Source of the DNA: Buchnera aphidicola str. Ak (Acyrthosiphon kondoi)
GTDB taxonomy: Bacteria; Pseudomonadota; Gammaproteobacteria; Enterobacterales; Enterobacteriaceae
Direction: 5' to 3'
Assembly (NCBI RefSeq): GCF_000225445.1
Contig: NC_017256.1
Coordinates: forward strand, 372,001-436,000
DNA: 64,000 nt
The notes below the pieces were generated by a model. That model was not told the origin of the DNA. It saw only the letters and a list, made by a program, of their open reading frames with translations, and searched no databases. Of the stretch, positions 40,438-51,278 are shown piece by piece. Every line of letters begins with the position of its first letter. Position 1 is the stretch's first letter. The translations under genes and the position numbers were made by a program.

Positions 40438-42561
40438 TCAGATAATGGTATTGTTTATTGATTTATTAGAAATAATAGAACTTTCTATTTCTTTAATACT
40501 TAATCTTAAACGACCTTGACGATCTATTTCCAAGACTTTTACAGATATCATTTGATCAATTTTTAAATGATTAGATACTTTATCTACTCTTTTATCAGAA
40601 ATTTGCGAAATATGCACTAAGCCTTCTTTACCTAAACCAATTGAGACAAAAGCACCAAAATCGACAATACGAGTAACTTTTCCAGAATAAATACGACCTA
40701 CTTCAATTTCGGCTGTAATTTCTTCAATTCTACGAATGGCATTCTTTGCTTTTTCTTCAATAGTAGATGATATTTTTACTGTTCCATCATCTTCAATTTC
40801 AATTATAGTTCCAGTTTCTTCAGTTAGCATACGAATAACAGAACCTCCTTTACCTATAACATCTTTAATTTTTTCAGGATTTATTTTTATGGTATGAATA
40901 CGAGGCGCAAATTCAGAAATTTCGCTTCTAGATTTATTTAATGCTTGGTTCATTACATTTAAAATATGCAATCTAGCTAATCTTGCCTCATTTAAAGCTG
41001 CATGTATAATTTCATTGGTAATACCTTCTATTTTCATATCCATCTGCAAAGCTGTAATTCCTTCTTCTGTACCAGAAACTTTAAAATCCATATCGCCTAA
41101 ATGATCTTCATCACCTAAAATATCTGAAAGCAAGACGTATTTATTTCCTTCTTTAACCAAACCCATTGCTATTCCAGCAACAGCAGATTTAATAGGTACT
41201 CCGGCATCCATTAAGGCTAAAGAAGCACCACAAACAGAAGCCATAGAAGAAGAACCATTAGATTCAGTAATTTCAGATACTACTCGAATAGTATAAGGAA
41301 AATTATCTAATGTAGGCATTACTGCTAAAAGACTTCTTTTAGCAAGACGACCATGACCTATTTCTCGTCTTTTCGGTGATCCAACCATTCCTATTTCCCC
41401 AACAGAATAAGGTGGAAAATTATAATGAAATAAAAAATTGTCTATTCTATCTCCTAACAATTCATCTAAGTTTTGTGCATCTCGAGATGTTCCTAATGTT
41501 ACAGAAACTAAAGACTGAGTTTCGCCTCGGGTAAACAAAGCAGAACCATGTGTTCGAGGTAAAATACCAGTGCGAATATCTAAAGCACGAATCATATCTT
41601 TTTCACGTCCATCAATACGTATTTGATGGCTTAATATACGTTCACGCACAATTTTTTTTTCAATCGCTTGAAAAATATCTTCTATTTCTAATATATCTAT
41701 ATTTGAATTTTCTTCTAAAAATAATTTGATAATGTTTTCTTTAATATTATTTAATTTTTCAATTCTCTCCTGTTTATTAAAAATAAAATAAGCGTTACTT
41801 ATATCTTTTTCAGACAAATTAATTATTTTTGATTCCAATGTTTTATTTGTTTCTGGATAAGATATTACCCAAGGTAACTTACTGGCTTCATTTGATAAAG
41901 AACGAATATTGTTAATTACTACTTGTTGTTGTTGATGACCAAATATTATAGCTCCAAGAATTTGTTCTTCACTTAGTATTTTAGACTCTGCTTCTACCAT
42001 AAGAATAGCATTTTGTGTTCCTGAAACTACGAGATCTAAAGAACTATTTTTCATGTCATCACTAATGGGATTTAACATATATTGATTGTTAATATAACCC
42101 ACTCTAGCAGCACCTACTGGACCATAAAATGGAATTCCTGATAAACTAAGTGCAGCAGATGCACCTATAATAGAAATTATATCAGGATTAATCTGTGGAT
42201 TAACTGATACGACTGTAGCAATTATTTGAATTTCATTAAGAAAATTTTTTGGAAATAATGGTCGAATAGGTCTATCGATTAATCGAGCTGTTAATATTTC
42301 ATTTTCACTTGGCCGACCTTCTCTTCTAAAAAAACCACCAGGTATACGACCTGCTGCATATGTTCGTTCTTGATAATTAATAGTAAGTGGAAAGAATTTC
42401 TGTCCTCCATGTATTTTTTTTTGTCCAACAACAGTTACAAAGACAGCAGTATCATCCATACTAGCCATAATAGCAGCCGTAGCCTGTCGAGCCATTACAC
42501 CCGTTTCTAAAGTGATTGTATGTTGCCCATATTGAAATTTACGTACAATTGGATTCAGCAA
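40438..42561 (-). CDS. pnp: Polynucleotide phosphorylase
   Basis: PNPase degrades RNA 3' to 5' phosphorolytically. The 707-residue product (E. coli 711) has two RNase PH-like domains ([15 protein letters not shown] about 93-107; second with [25 protein letters not shown] and [19 protein letters not shown]), a KH domain with [16 protein letters not shown] (about 565-580) and an S1 domain with [19 protein letters not shown]. All parts are intact. rpsO lies upstream with a terminator between, as in E. coli where the two are also linked by read-through. Confidence 0.97.
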   Translation of the reverse strand: MLNPIVRKFQYGQHTITLETGVMARQATAAIMASMDDTAVFVTVVGQKKIHGGQKFFPLTINYQERTYAAGRIPGGFFRREGRPSENEILTARLIDRPIRPLFPKNFLNEIQIIATVVSVNPQINPDIISIIGASAALSLSGIPFYGPVGAARVGYINNQYMLNPISDDMKNSSLDLVVSGTQNAILMVEAESKILSEEQILGAIIFGHQQQQVVINNIRSLSNEASKLPWVISYPETNKTLESKIINLSEKDISNAYFIFNKQERIEKLNNIKENIIKLFLEENSNIDILEIEDIFQAIEKKIVRERILSHQIRIDGREKDMIRALDIRTGILPRTHGSALFTRGETQSLVSVTLGTSRDAQNLDELLGDRIDNFLFHYNFPPYSVGEIGMVGSPKRREIGHGRLAKRSLLAVMPTLDNFPYTIRVVSEITESNGSSSMASVCGASLALMDAGVPIKSAVAGIAMGLVKEGNKYVLLSDILGDEDHLGDMDFKVSGTEEGITALQMDMKIEGITNEIIHAALNEARLARLHILNVMNQALNKSRSEISEFAPRIHTIKINPEKIKDVIGKGGSVIRMLTEETGTIIEIEDDGTVKISSTIEEKAKNAIRRIEEITAEIEVGRIYSGKVTRIVDFGAFVSIGLGKEGLVHISQISDKRVDKVSNHLKIDQMISVKVLEIDRQGRLRLSIKEIESSIISNKSINNTII

Positions 42562-42656
42562 AATAATATCCTTAACATGTAACTAATTTTTTAATAAAAA
42601 TAAATTGCATTTTTGAAATTTTTAGTTAATAAAAAATAAATATTTAAATAAAATTG

Positions 42657-42682
42657 TAAAAAAAGGGCTAAAAAAGCCCTTT
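42657..42682 (-). terminator. Intrinsic terminator between rpsO and pnp
   Basis: On the - strand AAAGGGCT (42682-42675) pairs with AGCCCTTT (42669-42662) around a 5-base loop, and a run of seven U follows (A run 42658-42664 on +). This is a textbook rho-independent terminator 68 bases past the rpsO stop, equivalent to the E. coli rpsO terminator. Confidence 0.9.
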
Positions 42683-42749
42683 GGAAAAATATATTTTTTA
42701 TTTTATATGAATATAAAATGTTTAATTATATAATTTTTATAAAAACTAT

Positions 42750-43019
42750 TTATCGTCTTAAATGGAGATCTTCAATTAAAAAAGTATAACGAGATATATT
42801 TTTTTTCTTTAAATAATCTAATAATTTGCGACGTTTTGATACCATATTCAACAGACCTCTACGACTACAATGATCTTTTTTATGTTGAGAAAAATGTGTT
42901 TGAAGATGATTGATTTGATTCGTCAACAATACAACTTGTACTTCTGTTATTCCACTATTTTTTTCAGATTTACCATACTTTAAAATGATTTTTTTTGTAT
43001 CTGTTAGAGATAAAGACAT
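42750..43019 (-). CDS. rpsO: 30S ribosomal protein S15
   Basis: S15 binds 16S rRNA helices early in 30S assembly. The 89-residue product matches E. coli (89): [55 protein letters not shown] and [13 protein letters not shown] 43019 was picked over one five codons earlier because GGAG lies 11 bases upstream and the start then aligns exactly with E. coli. Confidence 0.96.
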   Translation of the reverse strand: MSLSLTDTKKIILKYGKSEKNSGITEVQVVLLTNQINHLQTHFSQHKKDHCSRRGLLNMVSKRRKLLDYLKKKNISRYTFLIEDLHLRR

Positions 43020-43122
43020 ATAATTATACTCCATATATTTAAAACTATATTACATTAGTCCTAACTTAATTAAGTTTTTTTAAAATAATATCATGCTAAT
43101 CTTAAATTTAATAGTGAATAAC

Positions 43123-44061
43123 TTAATTAGTAAATCTAGAAACTAATCGATATGGAATTAATATTTTTTCTGCACTAATTTTTCCTAATCCAATAAATTT
43201 ATCATTTTCTTTTTCTATTACACGTACTAAATTATTTTTTATATTAGAATGAAAATTCACTCTTTGTCCTAATTGAAAATTATATGATTTTTCAGGAGAA
43301 AGATATACCTTAGGCAAAAAAGATACAGGACTATCTATGGGCATTAATAAATTATCAATATTTTTAAAAAAATTAATATTATGAATATTTTTCATACTTA
43401 ATAATTTATATAAATCAGAAATTTTTACTAATTGATCACAAAAATATGAGGCTACTTGTAAACGTCGTAAGAAAATAACATGAGCTCCACAGCCTAATTT
43501 TTCTCCTAAATCGTCAATAAGTGTGCGAATATATGTTCCCTTGGAACAGAGTATTTTAAATTCAATTAAATTTTTTTCTTGATGAATAGAATATATATCA
43601 TATATTATTACTTTTCTTGTACTGCGTGTAACGTTAAATCCTTGGCGTGCATATTTATACAAGGGTATACCGTTGTATTTAATTGCAGAATACATTGAAG
43701 GAATTTGTTCAATTGAACCAGTCAATTCCTTTATAGACAAATCAAGTTTATAAGAAGTAAATAAAATAGGACGTTTTTTTATAATGATTCCATCAGAATC
43801 AGATGTAGATGTCTTTTCACCCAATTTAGCAATAACATGATATCGTTTATTAGATTCTGTTAAATAATGAGAAAATTTTGTACATTCTCCAAAACAAATC
43901 GGCAATATGCCTGTTGCTAACGGATCTAGAGTACCAACATAGCCTGCTTTTTTTGCATTAAAAATAATTTTAACTTTCTGTAAAGCATTATTGGAAGATA
44001 TACCTTGCGGCTTGTCTAATAAAAGCAGTCCATGAATATTGCGTTTTTTGTAAAAAAACAT
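43123..44061 (-). CDS. truB: tRNA pseudouridine-55 synthase TruB
   Basis: TruB makes pseudouridine 55 in the T loop of all elongator tRNAs. The 312-residue product (E. coli 314) has LLLDKPQGISSNNALQKVK, the catalytic-Asp motif KKAGYVGTLDPLATGILPIC (about 36-55), SKGTYIRTLIDDLGEKLGCG and a PUA-like C-terminus. It lies between rbfA and rpsO as in E. coli. Confidence 0.95.
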   Translation of the reverse strand: MFFYKKRNIHGLLLLDKPQGISSNNALQKVKIIFNAKKAGYVGTLDPLATGILPICFGECTKFSHYLTESNKRYHVIAKLGEKTSTSDSDGIIIKKRPILFTSYKLDLSIKELTGSIEQIPSMYSAIKYNGIPLYKYARQGFNVTRSTRKVIIYDIYSIHQEKNLIEFKILCSKGTYIRTLIDDLGEKLGCGAHVIFLRRLQVASYFCDQLVKISDLYKLLSMKNIHNINFFKNIDNLLMPIDSPVSFLPKVYLSPEKSYNFQLGQRVNFHSNIKNNLVRVIEKENDKFIGLGKISAEKILIPYRLVSRFTN

Positions 44062-44101
44062 CTATTTTTTCCTTTATTTTATTAATAAAAAATGTATCCC
44101 A

Positions 44102-44461
44102 TTATTTTTTTGATAAACCTTCTAAAATAAAAGAAATTTTATTACCTTTGAAAAAAGAATCATCATGATAAAAAATAATATTAGGAATAATTCGCAACCT
44201 CATTATTTTACATAATAATTTACGAATATAACTAGCAGATTTATTTAAAATAATTAAATCTTTTTTTATATTTAATTGATTTTCACTTTCTAAAAAACTG
44301 ACAAATACTTGAGCATGAGATAAATCTTTGGAAACTTGCACCTCAGAAACTGTTATTATTTTTTTAATACGTGGATCTTTGAGTCTATACTGTATAATTA
44401 CAGCTATTTTTTTTTGTAATTCTTGAGCAATACGAATAGACCGATTAAATAATTTTTCCAT
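44102..44461 (-). CDS. rbfA: Ribosome-binding factor A
   Basis: RbfA is a KH-fold factor for late 30S maturation. The 119-residue product (E. coli 133) has RIAQELQKKIAVIIQYRLKDPR near the start, VSEVQVSKDLSHAQVFVSFL and LRLRPI-like RLRIIPNIIFYHDDSF; the tail past the KH domain is shortened. It sits between infB and truB, spaced 46 and 40 bases, as in the E. coli nusA operon. Confidence 0.93.
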   Translation of the reverse strand: MEKLFNRSIRIAQELQKKIAVIIQYRLKDPRIKKIITVSEVQVSKDLSHAQVFVSFLESENQLNIKKDLIILNKSASYIRKLLCKIMRLRIIPNIIFYHDDSFFKGNKISFILEGLSKK

Positions 44462-44507
44462 AATTATATTACCAAATTAAATATTTTATAAAAATATATT
44501 TTATATT

Positions 44508-47144
44508 TTATAATATTCTCTTAATTTCTTTAACTTCAAAAACCTCTATAATATCTCCAATACGTATATCATTATAATTTTTTATACCAATACCACATTC
44601 TAATCCATTACGTATTTCATTTACATCTTCTTTAAAACGACGTAGTGACTCTAATTCACCTTCATATATCACTATATTATCTCTGAGTATATGAATAGGA
44701 TTGCTGCGTTTAATTATTCCTTCTACAATCATACAACCAGCAATCAGACCGAATTTAGGAGATTTAAATATATTTCTTACTTCAGCTAAGCCAATAATAT
44801 TTTCTTTATATTCAGGTGATAAAAGACCTGTCATAGCTGATTTGACTTCATCAAGTAAATCATAAATCACGGAATAATATCGAAGATCTACATGTTCTGA
44901 ATTAATTATTTTTTTAGCAGAAGAATCTGCACGAACATTAAATCCTAAAATAATAGCGTTTGAAGCTACCGCTAAAGAAGCATCTGTTTCTGTAATACCT
45001 CCGATACCTGATCCTATTATTTTTATTTTTACCTCGTTAGTAGATAATTTAAATAAGGCTCCAGAAATAGCTTCTAAAGAACCTTGTATATCAGATTTAA
45101 GAATAATTTTTAATTCAGAAATATTATCTTTATTTATATTATCAAACATATTTTCTAAATTTGTTCTATTCTGATTAGATAATTTTATTTCACGTGATTT
45201 TTCTTTTCTATAAGATGCTACTTCTCTTGCCTTTTTTTCATCACGAACTACAGTGACTACATCACCTGAAAAAGGAACTTTGGACAGTCCTAAAATTTCT
45301 ACTGGAACAGATGGCTCTGCACTTGAAACTTCTTGTCCGCTTGCATCACGCAAAGCTTTAATACGACCATATTCGAACCCACATAATATTATATCTCCCT
45401 TATTTAGTTTGCCTTTTTTTACTAATACAGTAGCTATTGGTCCTCGTCCCTTATCAAGAAAAGATTCTATAACAATGCCCTCTGCCATACCAGTAGGAAC
45501 TGCTTTTAATTCTAACATTTCTGCTTGTAGTAAAATTGCATTCAATAATTTGCTGACACCTTTTCCTGTTTTTGCGGAAACAGATACAAATATATTCTCG
45601 CCACCCCATTCTTCTGAAAGAATGTTATATTTCATTAAATCATTTTTTACCTTATCAACATCAGAATCTATTTTATCAATTTTATTAATTGCTACTATTA
45701 CTGGAACATTAGCTTCTTTTGCGTGCTGAATAGCTTCAATTGTTTGTGGCATAACTCCATCATCTGCTGCTACAACTAAAATAACAATATCAGTTACTTG
45801 AACTCCACGAGACCTCATTGCAGTAAAAGCTGAATGTCCAGGTGTGTCTAAAAAAGTAATGGAACCTAAATCAGTTTTTACGTGATAAGCACCAATGTTT
45901 TGTGTAATTCCACCAGCTTCACAAAAAGCTACTTTTGTCGAACGAATGTAATCTAACAATGATGTTTTTCCATGATCAACATGTCCCATAATAGTCACTA
46001 TTGGGGCTCTAACGATAGCGATATCATTTCCTATATCACGATCTTTCATAATCATTTCTTCTAATGCATTTTCTCGATGTATAATAACTTTATGACCCAT
46101 TTCTTCTGCAATTAATTGAGCTGTATCTTGATCAAGAACATGATTGATTGTTCCTATAATTCCCATATTCATCATATTTTTAATAACTTCGGAACTTTTA
46201 ATAGCCATTTTGTTTGCTAAATCAGATACAGAAATTGTATTACTAATAATAACATCTCTATTGATAATAGACTCGGGTTTTTGAAAAACTTGTTGTAATA
46301 AAATAGGTTTATTTTTGTGTTTTCCATTTTTCTTATTACGATTAGAAATACGCATTTCTTCTTTATGATGTTTTCCATTATAGTAGTTTTTATTATTTTT
46401 CTTTTGACGATAATTATTTAAAACTCGACCATGATTTCTTTTATCTGTCTCTACTTCTCTATCATTATCATCTTCAGCCTGACGAGCGTGTAAAAATGTA
46501 GTTAAATGATAATCTTTCTTTTCTTCTTTATAAGACAGCCAATTTTCTGTGTTTTCTTTAGTTCTTTTTTTATCTTTTAAATCAAAAGAGTTAGATTCTA
46601 TATGTTTCTTAAGTTTTTTATTTTTTTCATCTTTATTTAAAGTTTTTAGTTTATTTAATTTTTTTAAGTTTAAAGATTTAAGATTATTTTTTTCTGATCC
46701 TGATTTTTCAAAATTTTTTATATGTTTTTTTTCTATGTCATTAATTATTATCGTTTTTTTAAAATTTTTTTTATCTTTATTTTTTAAAGATAATGTTTTT
46801 TTTGTATTAGGTGTAACTGTTCTTGTAGTGTTTAATAAAACTTCATTTTCAATTTTATTCGTTTTTAAATAAGTTCTTTTTTTTCTAACTTCAACTTGTA
46901 TAGATTTATTTTTTCCCCCAATAGTTGAAATACTTAAAGTACTGCGTACCTTTCTTTGCAAAATTAAAGTATCTAAAGGATATTTTTTTTTAGATTCTAA
47001 CTGTTTTAACAACATATTTTTTTCAATTATATTAATATAACTATCTTTATTTTTTTTTATACCAATATCAGATAATGTTTTTATTAATTCATCAATTGAT
47101 ATTTTTATTTCATTAGATAAAAATTTTAAATTTATATCTGGCAT
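44508..47144 (-). CDS. infB: Translation initiation factor IF-2
   Basis: IF-2 brings initiator tRNA to the 30S subunit and promotes subunit joining. The 878-residue product (E. coli 890) starts [20 protein letters not shown] and has the IF2N domain, a Lys/Asn-rich linker (about 100-270) replacing the E. coli Glu/Ala/Arg linker, [18 protein letters not shown], then the GTPase core: [20 protein letters not shown] (G1), DTPGHSAF (G3), NKID (G4) and SAKTG (G5), followed by domains II-IV. ATG 47144 follows AGGAAA; an alternative GTG frame 11 codons up would overlap nusA and was not used. Confidence 0.96.
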   Translation of the reverse strand: MPDINLKFLSNEIKISIDELIKTLSDIGIKKNKDSYINIIEKNMLLKQLESKKKYPLDTLILQRKVRSTLSISTIGGKNKSIQVEVRKKRTYLKTNKIENEVLLNTTRTVTPNTKKTLSLKNKDKKNFKKTIIINDIEKKHIKNFEKSGSEKNNLKSLNLKKLNKLKTLNKDEKNKKLKKHIESNSFDLKDKKRTKENTENWLSYKEEKKDYHLTTFLHARQAEDDNDREVETDKRNHGRVLNNYRQKKNNKNYYNGKHHKEEMRISNRNKKNGKHKNKPILLQQVFQKPESIINRDVIISNTISVSDLANKMAIKSSEVIKNMMNMGIIGTINHVLDQDTAQLIAEEMGHKVIIHRENALEEMIMKDRDIGNDIAIVRAPIVTIMGHVDHGKTSLLDYIRSTKVAFCEAGGITQNIGAYHVKTDLGSITFLDTPGHSAFTAMRSRGVQVTDIVILVVAADDGVMPQTIEAIQHAKEANVPVIVAINKIDKIDSDVDKVKNDLMKYNILSEEWGGENIFVSVSAKTGKGVSKLLNAILLQAEMLELKAVPTGMAEGIVIESFLDKGRGPIATVLVKKGKLNKGDIILCGFEYGRIKALRDASGQEVSSAEPSVPVEILGLSKVPFSGDVVTVVRDEKKAREVASYRKEKSREIKLSNQNRTNLENMFDNINKDNISELKIILKSDIQGSLEAISGALFKLSTNEVKIKIIGSGIGGITETDASLAVASNAIILGFNVRADSSAKKIINSEHVDLRYYSVIYDLLDEVKSAMTGLLSPEYKENIIGLAEVRNIFKSPKFGLIAGCMIVEGIIKRSNPIHILRDNIVIYEGELESLRRFKEDVNEIRNGLECGIGIKNYNDIRIGDIIEVFEVKEIKRIL

Positions 47145-47160
47145 ACTATTTTTCCTATTA

Positions 47161-48651
47161 TCAGACTTTACTACCAAACCAACAGATATTACGAGCAGTC
47201 ATAATCAATAAACCTGCTTGTTCAGAATTTAAGTTTTTAATATCAGTTAAATCATCTATTCCTTGATCAGCTAATTCTTCTAAAGTAAATATATTTTTTT
47301 CAGCTAATTGTAAAGCTAGAAGTCTATTCATACCATTAATTTTTAATAAATCTTCTGTTGTTTTTCTTTCTTTAATTAAACTGCTTTTTTTATCTGATTC
47401 TATTAATAGTAATTTTCTTTTTGCACCTTCTCGTACTAATTTAGCTTCATCTTCAGTTAAATTATTAATTGCTAACAATTCATTAAATGGTATATAAGCT
47501 AATTCTTCGAGAGAAGAAAAACCTTCTTTTACTAAAATTTTAATAATCTTTTCATTTACGTTTAAATTTTTTTTAAAAGTATTAAAAGCAGCATGGGCTT
47601 CTTCTTGATGTTTAGAACGAAGATCTTCTATAGTCATTACATTCAATTCCCAACCGCTTATTTGAGATGCTAAACGAACATTTTGACCATTTCGACCAAT
47701 AGCTTGTGCTAAATTATTTATATCAACTGCTATATCCATGGTATGACGGTCTTCATCTACTACAATAGAAGCTACATCAGCCGGCGCCATAGCATTTATA
47801 ACAAATTGAGCAGGATTGTCATCCCATAAAATAATATCAATACGTTCTCCACACAATTCACTTGATACTGCTTGTACCCGAGCACCTCTCATACCCACAC
47901 AAGCTCCTACAGGATCAATGCGTTTATCATTAGTCTTTACTGCAATTTTAGCTCGAGAACCTGGATCACGTGCTGCAGCTTTTATTTCAATAATTTCTTC
48001 TCCAATCTCAGGCACCTCTATTCGAAATAATTCAATAAGCATTTCAGTTTTTGAACGGCTGATAAACAATTGAGCACCACGAGCTTCTGGATACACCCCA
48101 TATAAAATACCACGAATACGATCACCAGGACGAAAGTTTTCTCTGGGCAGCATACCTTCACGTAAAATTAATGCTTCAGCATTATTGCCCAAATCTAGCA
48201 TTATATTATCTCGATTAATTTTTTTCACTATACCAGTAATTATTTGACCAATATATTTACGAAATTGTTCAACTAACATAGCACGTTCTGCTTCACGTAC
48301 TTTCTGAACAATCACTTGTTTAGCAGTTTGTGTTGTTATTCTGTCAAAATTAACAGATTTAATTTTTTCTTCTATATAATCGTTAAGATAAACTTTTTCA
48401 CTTTCAAAACATGCTGCTTCTAAAGTAATTTCTCTAGTGGGTTGAGTTACTATTTCTACCACCATCCAGCGTCGAAAAGTAGTAAAAATACCAGTTTTTC
48501 TATTGATACTTACTCTTATATCAATTTCTTGTTCATACTTCTTCTTAGTTGCTGTTGCTAACGCAATTTCTAAAGCTTCAAAAATTTTTTCGCGGGGGAG
48601 AGATTTTTCATTAGAAACAGCCTCAACAACAGCTAAGATTTCTTTATTCAT
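47161..48651 (-). CDS. nusA: Transcription termination/antitermination factor NusA
   Basis: NusA binds RNA polymerase and nascent RNA and modulates pausing, termination and antitermination. The 496-residue product (E. coli 495) begins [20 protein letters not shown], then an S1 domain (about 135-200), two KH domains ([18 protein letters not shown] and [20 protein letters not shown]) and two acidic C-terminal repeats. ATG 48651 follows GGAG; five extra upstream codons show no similarity. rimP and metY, upstream in E. coli, are missing. Confidence 0.97.
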   Translation of the reverse strand: MNKEILAVVEAVSNEKSLPREKIFEALEIALATATKKKYEQEIDIRVSINRKTGIFTTFRRWMVVEIVTQPTREITLEAACFESEKVYLNDYIEEKIKSVNFDRITTQTAKQVIVQKVREAERAMLVEQFRKYIGQIITGIVKKINRDNIMLDLGNNAEALILREGMLPRENFRPGDRIRGILYGVYPEARGAQLFISRSKTEMLIELFRIEVPEIGEEIIEIKAAARDPGSRAKIAVKTNDKRIDPVGACVGMRGARVQAVSSELCGERIDIILWDDNPAQFVINAMAPADVASIVVDEDRHTMDIAVDINNLAQAIGRNGQNVRLASQISGWELNVMTIEDLRSKHQEEAHAAFNTFKKNLNVNEKIIKILVKEGFSSLEELAYIPFNELLAINNLTEDEAKLVREGAKRKLLLIESDKKSSLIKERKTTEDLLKINGMNRLLALQLAEKNIFTLEELADQGIDDLTDIKNLNSEQAGLLIMTARNICWFGSKV

Positions 48652-48679
48652 CTTGGAGAACCTCAAAATAAAAATTTTT

Positions 48680-48704
48680 AAAATAAGTCATTACAACTTA
48701 TTTT
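48680..48704 (-). promoter_or_regulatory. Hairpin in the nusA leader
   Basis: AAAATAAGT (48680-48688) and ACTTATTTT (48696-48704) form a perfect 9-bp stem with a 7-base loop, 28 bases upstream of the nusA ATG. On the - strand it is followed by AAAAATTTTTATTTTG. It could act as a weak attenuator or a ribosome-site spacer; function is unproven. Confidence 0.4.
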
Positions 48705-48842
48705 ACATGTATTAATTACAAAAAAATTTAATTATGAAATTAGATAATTAATACACTAATCTTTATTAATCAAGAGTTTATATAATTAATTATGACTTAA
48801 TATTTAAAGATCGATTAAGCTATATAATTTAAAATAAATATT

Positions 48843-48872
48843 CTAATAAAAAACCCCGAAAATTCGGGGTTT
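48843..48872 (-). terminator. Intrinsic terminator after tRNA-Leu
   Basis: AAACCCCGAA (48851-48860) and TTCGGGGTTT (48863-48872) are perfectly complementary. On the - strand the stem is followed by TTTTATTAG with a continuous U run of about six counting the stem's own U's. It would end the secG-tRNA-Leu transcript before nusA. On the + strand no U run follows. Confidence 0.85.
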
Positions 48873-48996
48873 CAGGTGCTATCACCCTATGTATAAAGTT
48901 ATTATTAACAATTTTTTGTATCTTCAATACTTTAATATATTATTAATTTCAAAATGAATAAAATTCGTTTTAAAATACTATTTAGTAATACTGTAA

Positions 48997-49079
48997 TACC
49001 GAGAATGGGACTTGAACCCATACGCCTATTCGGCACTATCCCCTCAAGATAGCGTGTCTACCAATTTCACCATCTCGGC
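48997..49079 (-). tRNA. leuU: tRNA-Leu (anticodon GAG)
   Basis: Class II tRNA of 83 bases. 5' acceptor GCCGAGA pairs with 3' TCTCGGT (final G-U pair), discriminator A; D arm with GGTAGACAC; anticodon stem CTATC/GATAG around loop TTGAGGG, anticodon GAG; long variable arm TGCCGAATAGGCGTA; T arm with GGGTTCAAGTCCC. In E. coli leuU lies in the same place, beside secG. The 3' CCA is not encoded: the gene continues with TTACAG after the discriminator, so CCA must be added by tRNA nucleotidyltransferase. Confidence 0.96.
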
Positions 49080-49126
49080 AAAAATTTACTATAACTATAT
49101 ATACATTTATAATAAAAATACGATAA

Positions 49127-49456
49127 TTAATCTGGTATATCAGAATTTAATATTTTTTTATCTGAAGCATGTGTTTGTGTTATAATTTTTTTATTGTTAT
49201 CTTCCCAAAAAATATCTGAATCAACTTTTCTATTATTAATATTACATAAAATAACGCTTATTACTAAAAAAAAACAAGAAAAAATTCTAATAATGTTTGT
49301 AATAAAACTATTCGTTCCAGGTCCATTAAAAAATTTAATATTATTGTTTGTATTTAAATGAACTGTATTATTTAGTCCCTTGCCTGGCTGTAATAAGATC
49401 AAAACAACTAAAGAAAAAGAAACAAAAATAAAAAAACATAGAAAAAAAAAATACAT
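49127..49456 (-). CDS. secG: Protein translocase subunit SecG
   Basis: SecG is the small accessory subunit of SecYEG. The 109-residue product (E. coli 110) has two membrane segments (about 3-22 and 55-74), the inter-helix [11 protein letters not shown] motif, and a C-terminal tail ending SDIPD, very like E. coli SDIPN. The connecting loop has lost the Gly/Ala-rich FGAGAS stretch and is Asn-rich. It neighbours tRNA-Leu and glmM as in E. coli. Confidence 0.93.
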   Translation of the reverse strand: MYFFFLCFFIFVSFSLVVLILLQPGKGLNNTVHLNTNNNIKFFNGPGTNSFITNIIRIFSCFFLVISVILCNINNRKVDSDIFWEDNNKKIITQTHASDKKILNSDIPD

Positions 49457-49717
49457 AAAATATTATTTCCTTTTTTATAAAATATTACTATTCATAATAC
49501 GTTCGATTTATGGCTAGATATAATCTAAATTATTAAAATATTAAAAAGTTTTATTTTTTATAAATAATTTATATATAAACTTTTACATATAAATTATCTA
49601 TTTGATTTAAAAATATGTTAGCAATATTCTATATATCATTACTATTTAATAATTCAAATAAATAAAATTCAGTTTTTAAAAACTTATCATAACTATCACA
49701 TTTGTGAAATATATAAA

Positions 49718-51052
49718 TTAAAGTGATTTAATAGTTTCTCTAATATCATGAGCTAATTTATAAACTTTTATATAATTTTTACCTTCAACCATGATTCTTA
49801 AACATTTTTCTGTACCAGATTTACGAATTAAAATACGACTATTTTTATCTAAAAAATCTTGATATTGAGAAATAATATTTTTTATTTTTAGATCTTGTTC
49901 TGAATTATTATACTCTTTTAAAAAAACATTAAGTAAGACTTGAGGAAACAATGTTATTTGATTTGATAAATTATATAAAGTCATATTATTATTAATCATA
50001 ATTAATAAAACTTGCAAACTTGCTATAATTCCATCACCAGTAGAATGCTTATCTAATAAAATAATATGACCTGATTTTTCAGCTCCTAACATCCATTGAT
50101 TTTCTTTGATTTTTTTACATACATTACGATCTCCTACATCCGCAGCATAAAAAGGAATGCCAAGTTTTTTTAAACCTAAAATCACACCCATATTAGTCAT
50201 TTCAGTACCTACAACACCACCTTTTAATTTTTTTTCTTTTAAATATTCTTTTGCAATAATATAAATAATCTGATCTCCATCTACTTTATTTCCTAAATGA
50301 TCTACCATAATAACACGATCTCCATCGCCATCAAATGCTAGACCAACATCAGCTTTTTCTAATAAAACCATTTTTTTTAATTTTAGAATATCAGTAGATC
50401 CTGAATTTTCATTTATATTTACTCCATTAGGATTAATAGATACTGCAATTACTTTTGCACCTAAATCTTGAAAAATTTTAGGAGCTATATTAAAAGTCGA
50501 ACCATTAGCACAATCTAAAATAATAGTAAGTTTTGATAAATCTATATTTTTAGGGATAGTATTTTTACAAAAATTAATATATTGACTTTCTGGATCTATA
50601 ATATTACTAGAACGACCAAAATTCATATAGTTTGAATAAGAAAAAATATGATTAGTTTGTTGTTCAATGGAAAATTCTATTTTTTTAGTTAATTTGCTTC
50701 CATTTTTATAAAAAATTTTTATTCCATTGTCATAAAAAAGATTATGAGAACCTGAAACAACAATTCCTGCAGAAGCATTTAAAGATTTAGTAAAATATGC
50801 AATTGCTGAAGTTGGTATACAATTAGCTAATAAAGTAGATACTCCTGTAGATAAAATACCAAATTCTAAAGCAGACTGTAACATAGATCCAGAAATACGT
50901 GTATCTCTCCCAATAATAATTTTTTTTGTTTTATTCTTTCCTAAAACTGTCCCAATAGACCATCCTAATTTTAATAAAAAATTTGGTGTAATTGGATTAT
51001 CTCCTACTTTTCCACGTATACCATCTGTTCTAAAGTATTGCAAAAAAGTCAT
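49718..51052 (-). CDS. glmM: Phosphoglucosamine mutase
   Basis: GlmM converts glucosamine-6-phosphate to glucosamine-1-phosphate for UDP-GlcNAc. The 444-residue product (E. coli 445) begins with YFRTDGIRGKVGDNPITP, has the phosphoserine loop GIVVSGSHNLFYDNGIK (Ser about 102; the family usually reads SASHNP), the metal loop LAFDGDGDRVIMVD and the phosphate-binding RKSGTEKCLRIMVEG. folP, between ftsH and glmM in E. coli, is missing. It feeds the same peptidoglycan pathway as murA in this window. Confidence 0.96.
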   Translation of the reverse strand: MTFLQYFRTDGIRGKVGDNPITPNFLLKLGWSIGTVLGKNKTKKIIIGRDTRISGSMLQSALEFGILSTGVSTLLANCIPTSAIAYFTKSLNASAGIVVSGSHNLFYDNGIKIFYKNGSKLTKKIEFSIEQQTNHIFSYSNYMNFGRSSNIIDPESQYINFCKNTIPKNIDLSKLTIILDCANGSTFNIAPKIFQDLGAKVIAVSINPNGVNINENSGSTDILKLKKMVLLEKADVGLAFDGDGDRVIMVDHLGNKVDGDQIIYIIAKEYLKEKKLKGGVVGTEMTNMGVILGLKKLGIPFYAADVGDRNVCKKIKENQWMLGAEKSGHIILLDKHSTGDGIIASLQVLLIMINNNMTLYNLSNQITLFPQVLLNVFLKEYNNSEQDLKIKNIISQYQDFLDKNSRILIRKSGTEKCLRIMVEGKNYIKVYKLAHDIRETIKSL

Positions 51053-51124
51053 AATAATTTTATTCCTATATTATTTAAAAATAATTATATTTTGCAATAA
51101 ATGATAATAAATTTGATTTTTTAT

Positions 51125-51166
51125 TAAAAACAAGATGAAGTTATAGTAATTTTATCACTTCATCTT
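51125..51166 (-). terminator. Intrinsic terminator between ftsH and glmM
   Basis: AAGATGAAGT (51132-51141) and ACTTCATCTT (51157-51166) form a perfect 10-bp stem with a 15-base loop. On the - strand it is followed by GTTTTTAATAA. It lies 113 bases past the ftsH stop, in the place of the deleted folP. Confidence 0.7.
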
Positions 51167-51278
51167 ATTTTAAGATACATTAAATAAAGGAATGTTAAGC
51201 ATTATAAAATTAATATTTTTTTAAAATAAAATTTTTGTAAAATAGATAAAAATACATTTATTTTCTAAATTAAAGAAA

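Noticed and set aside
45253-45729. Open frame of 158 codons on + inside infB
   Set aside because: Antisense shadow of the conserved IF-2 GTPase core; no family resemblance and no ribosome site.
46549-46872. Phe-rich open frame on + opposite the IF-2 linker
   Set aside because: Results from the Lys-rich (AAA) linker read as TTT on the other strand.
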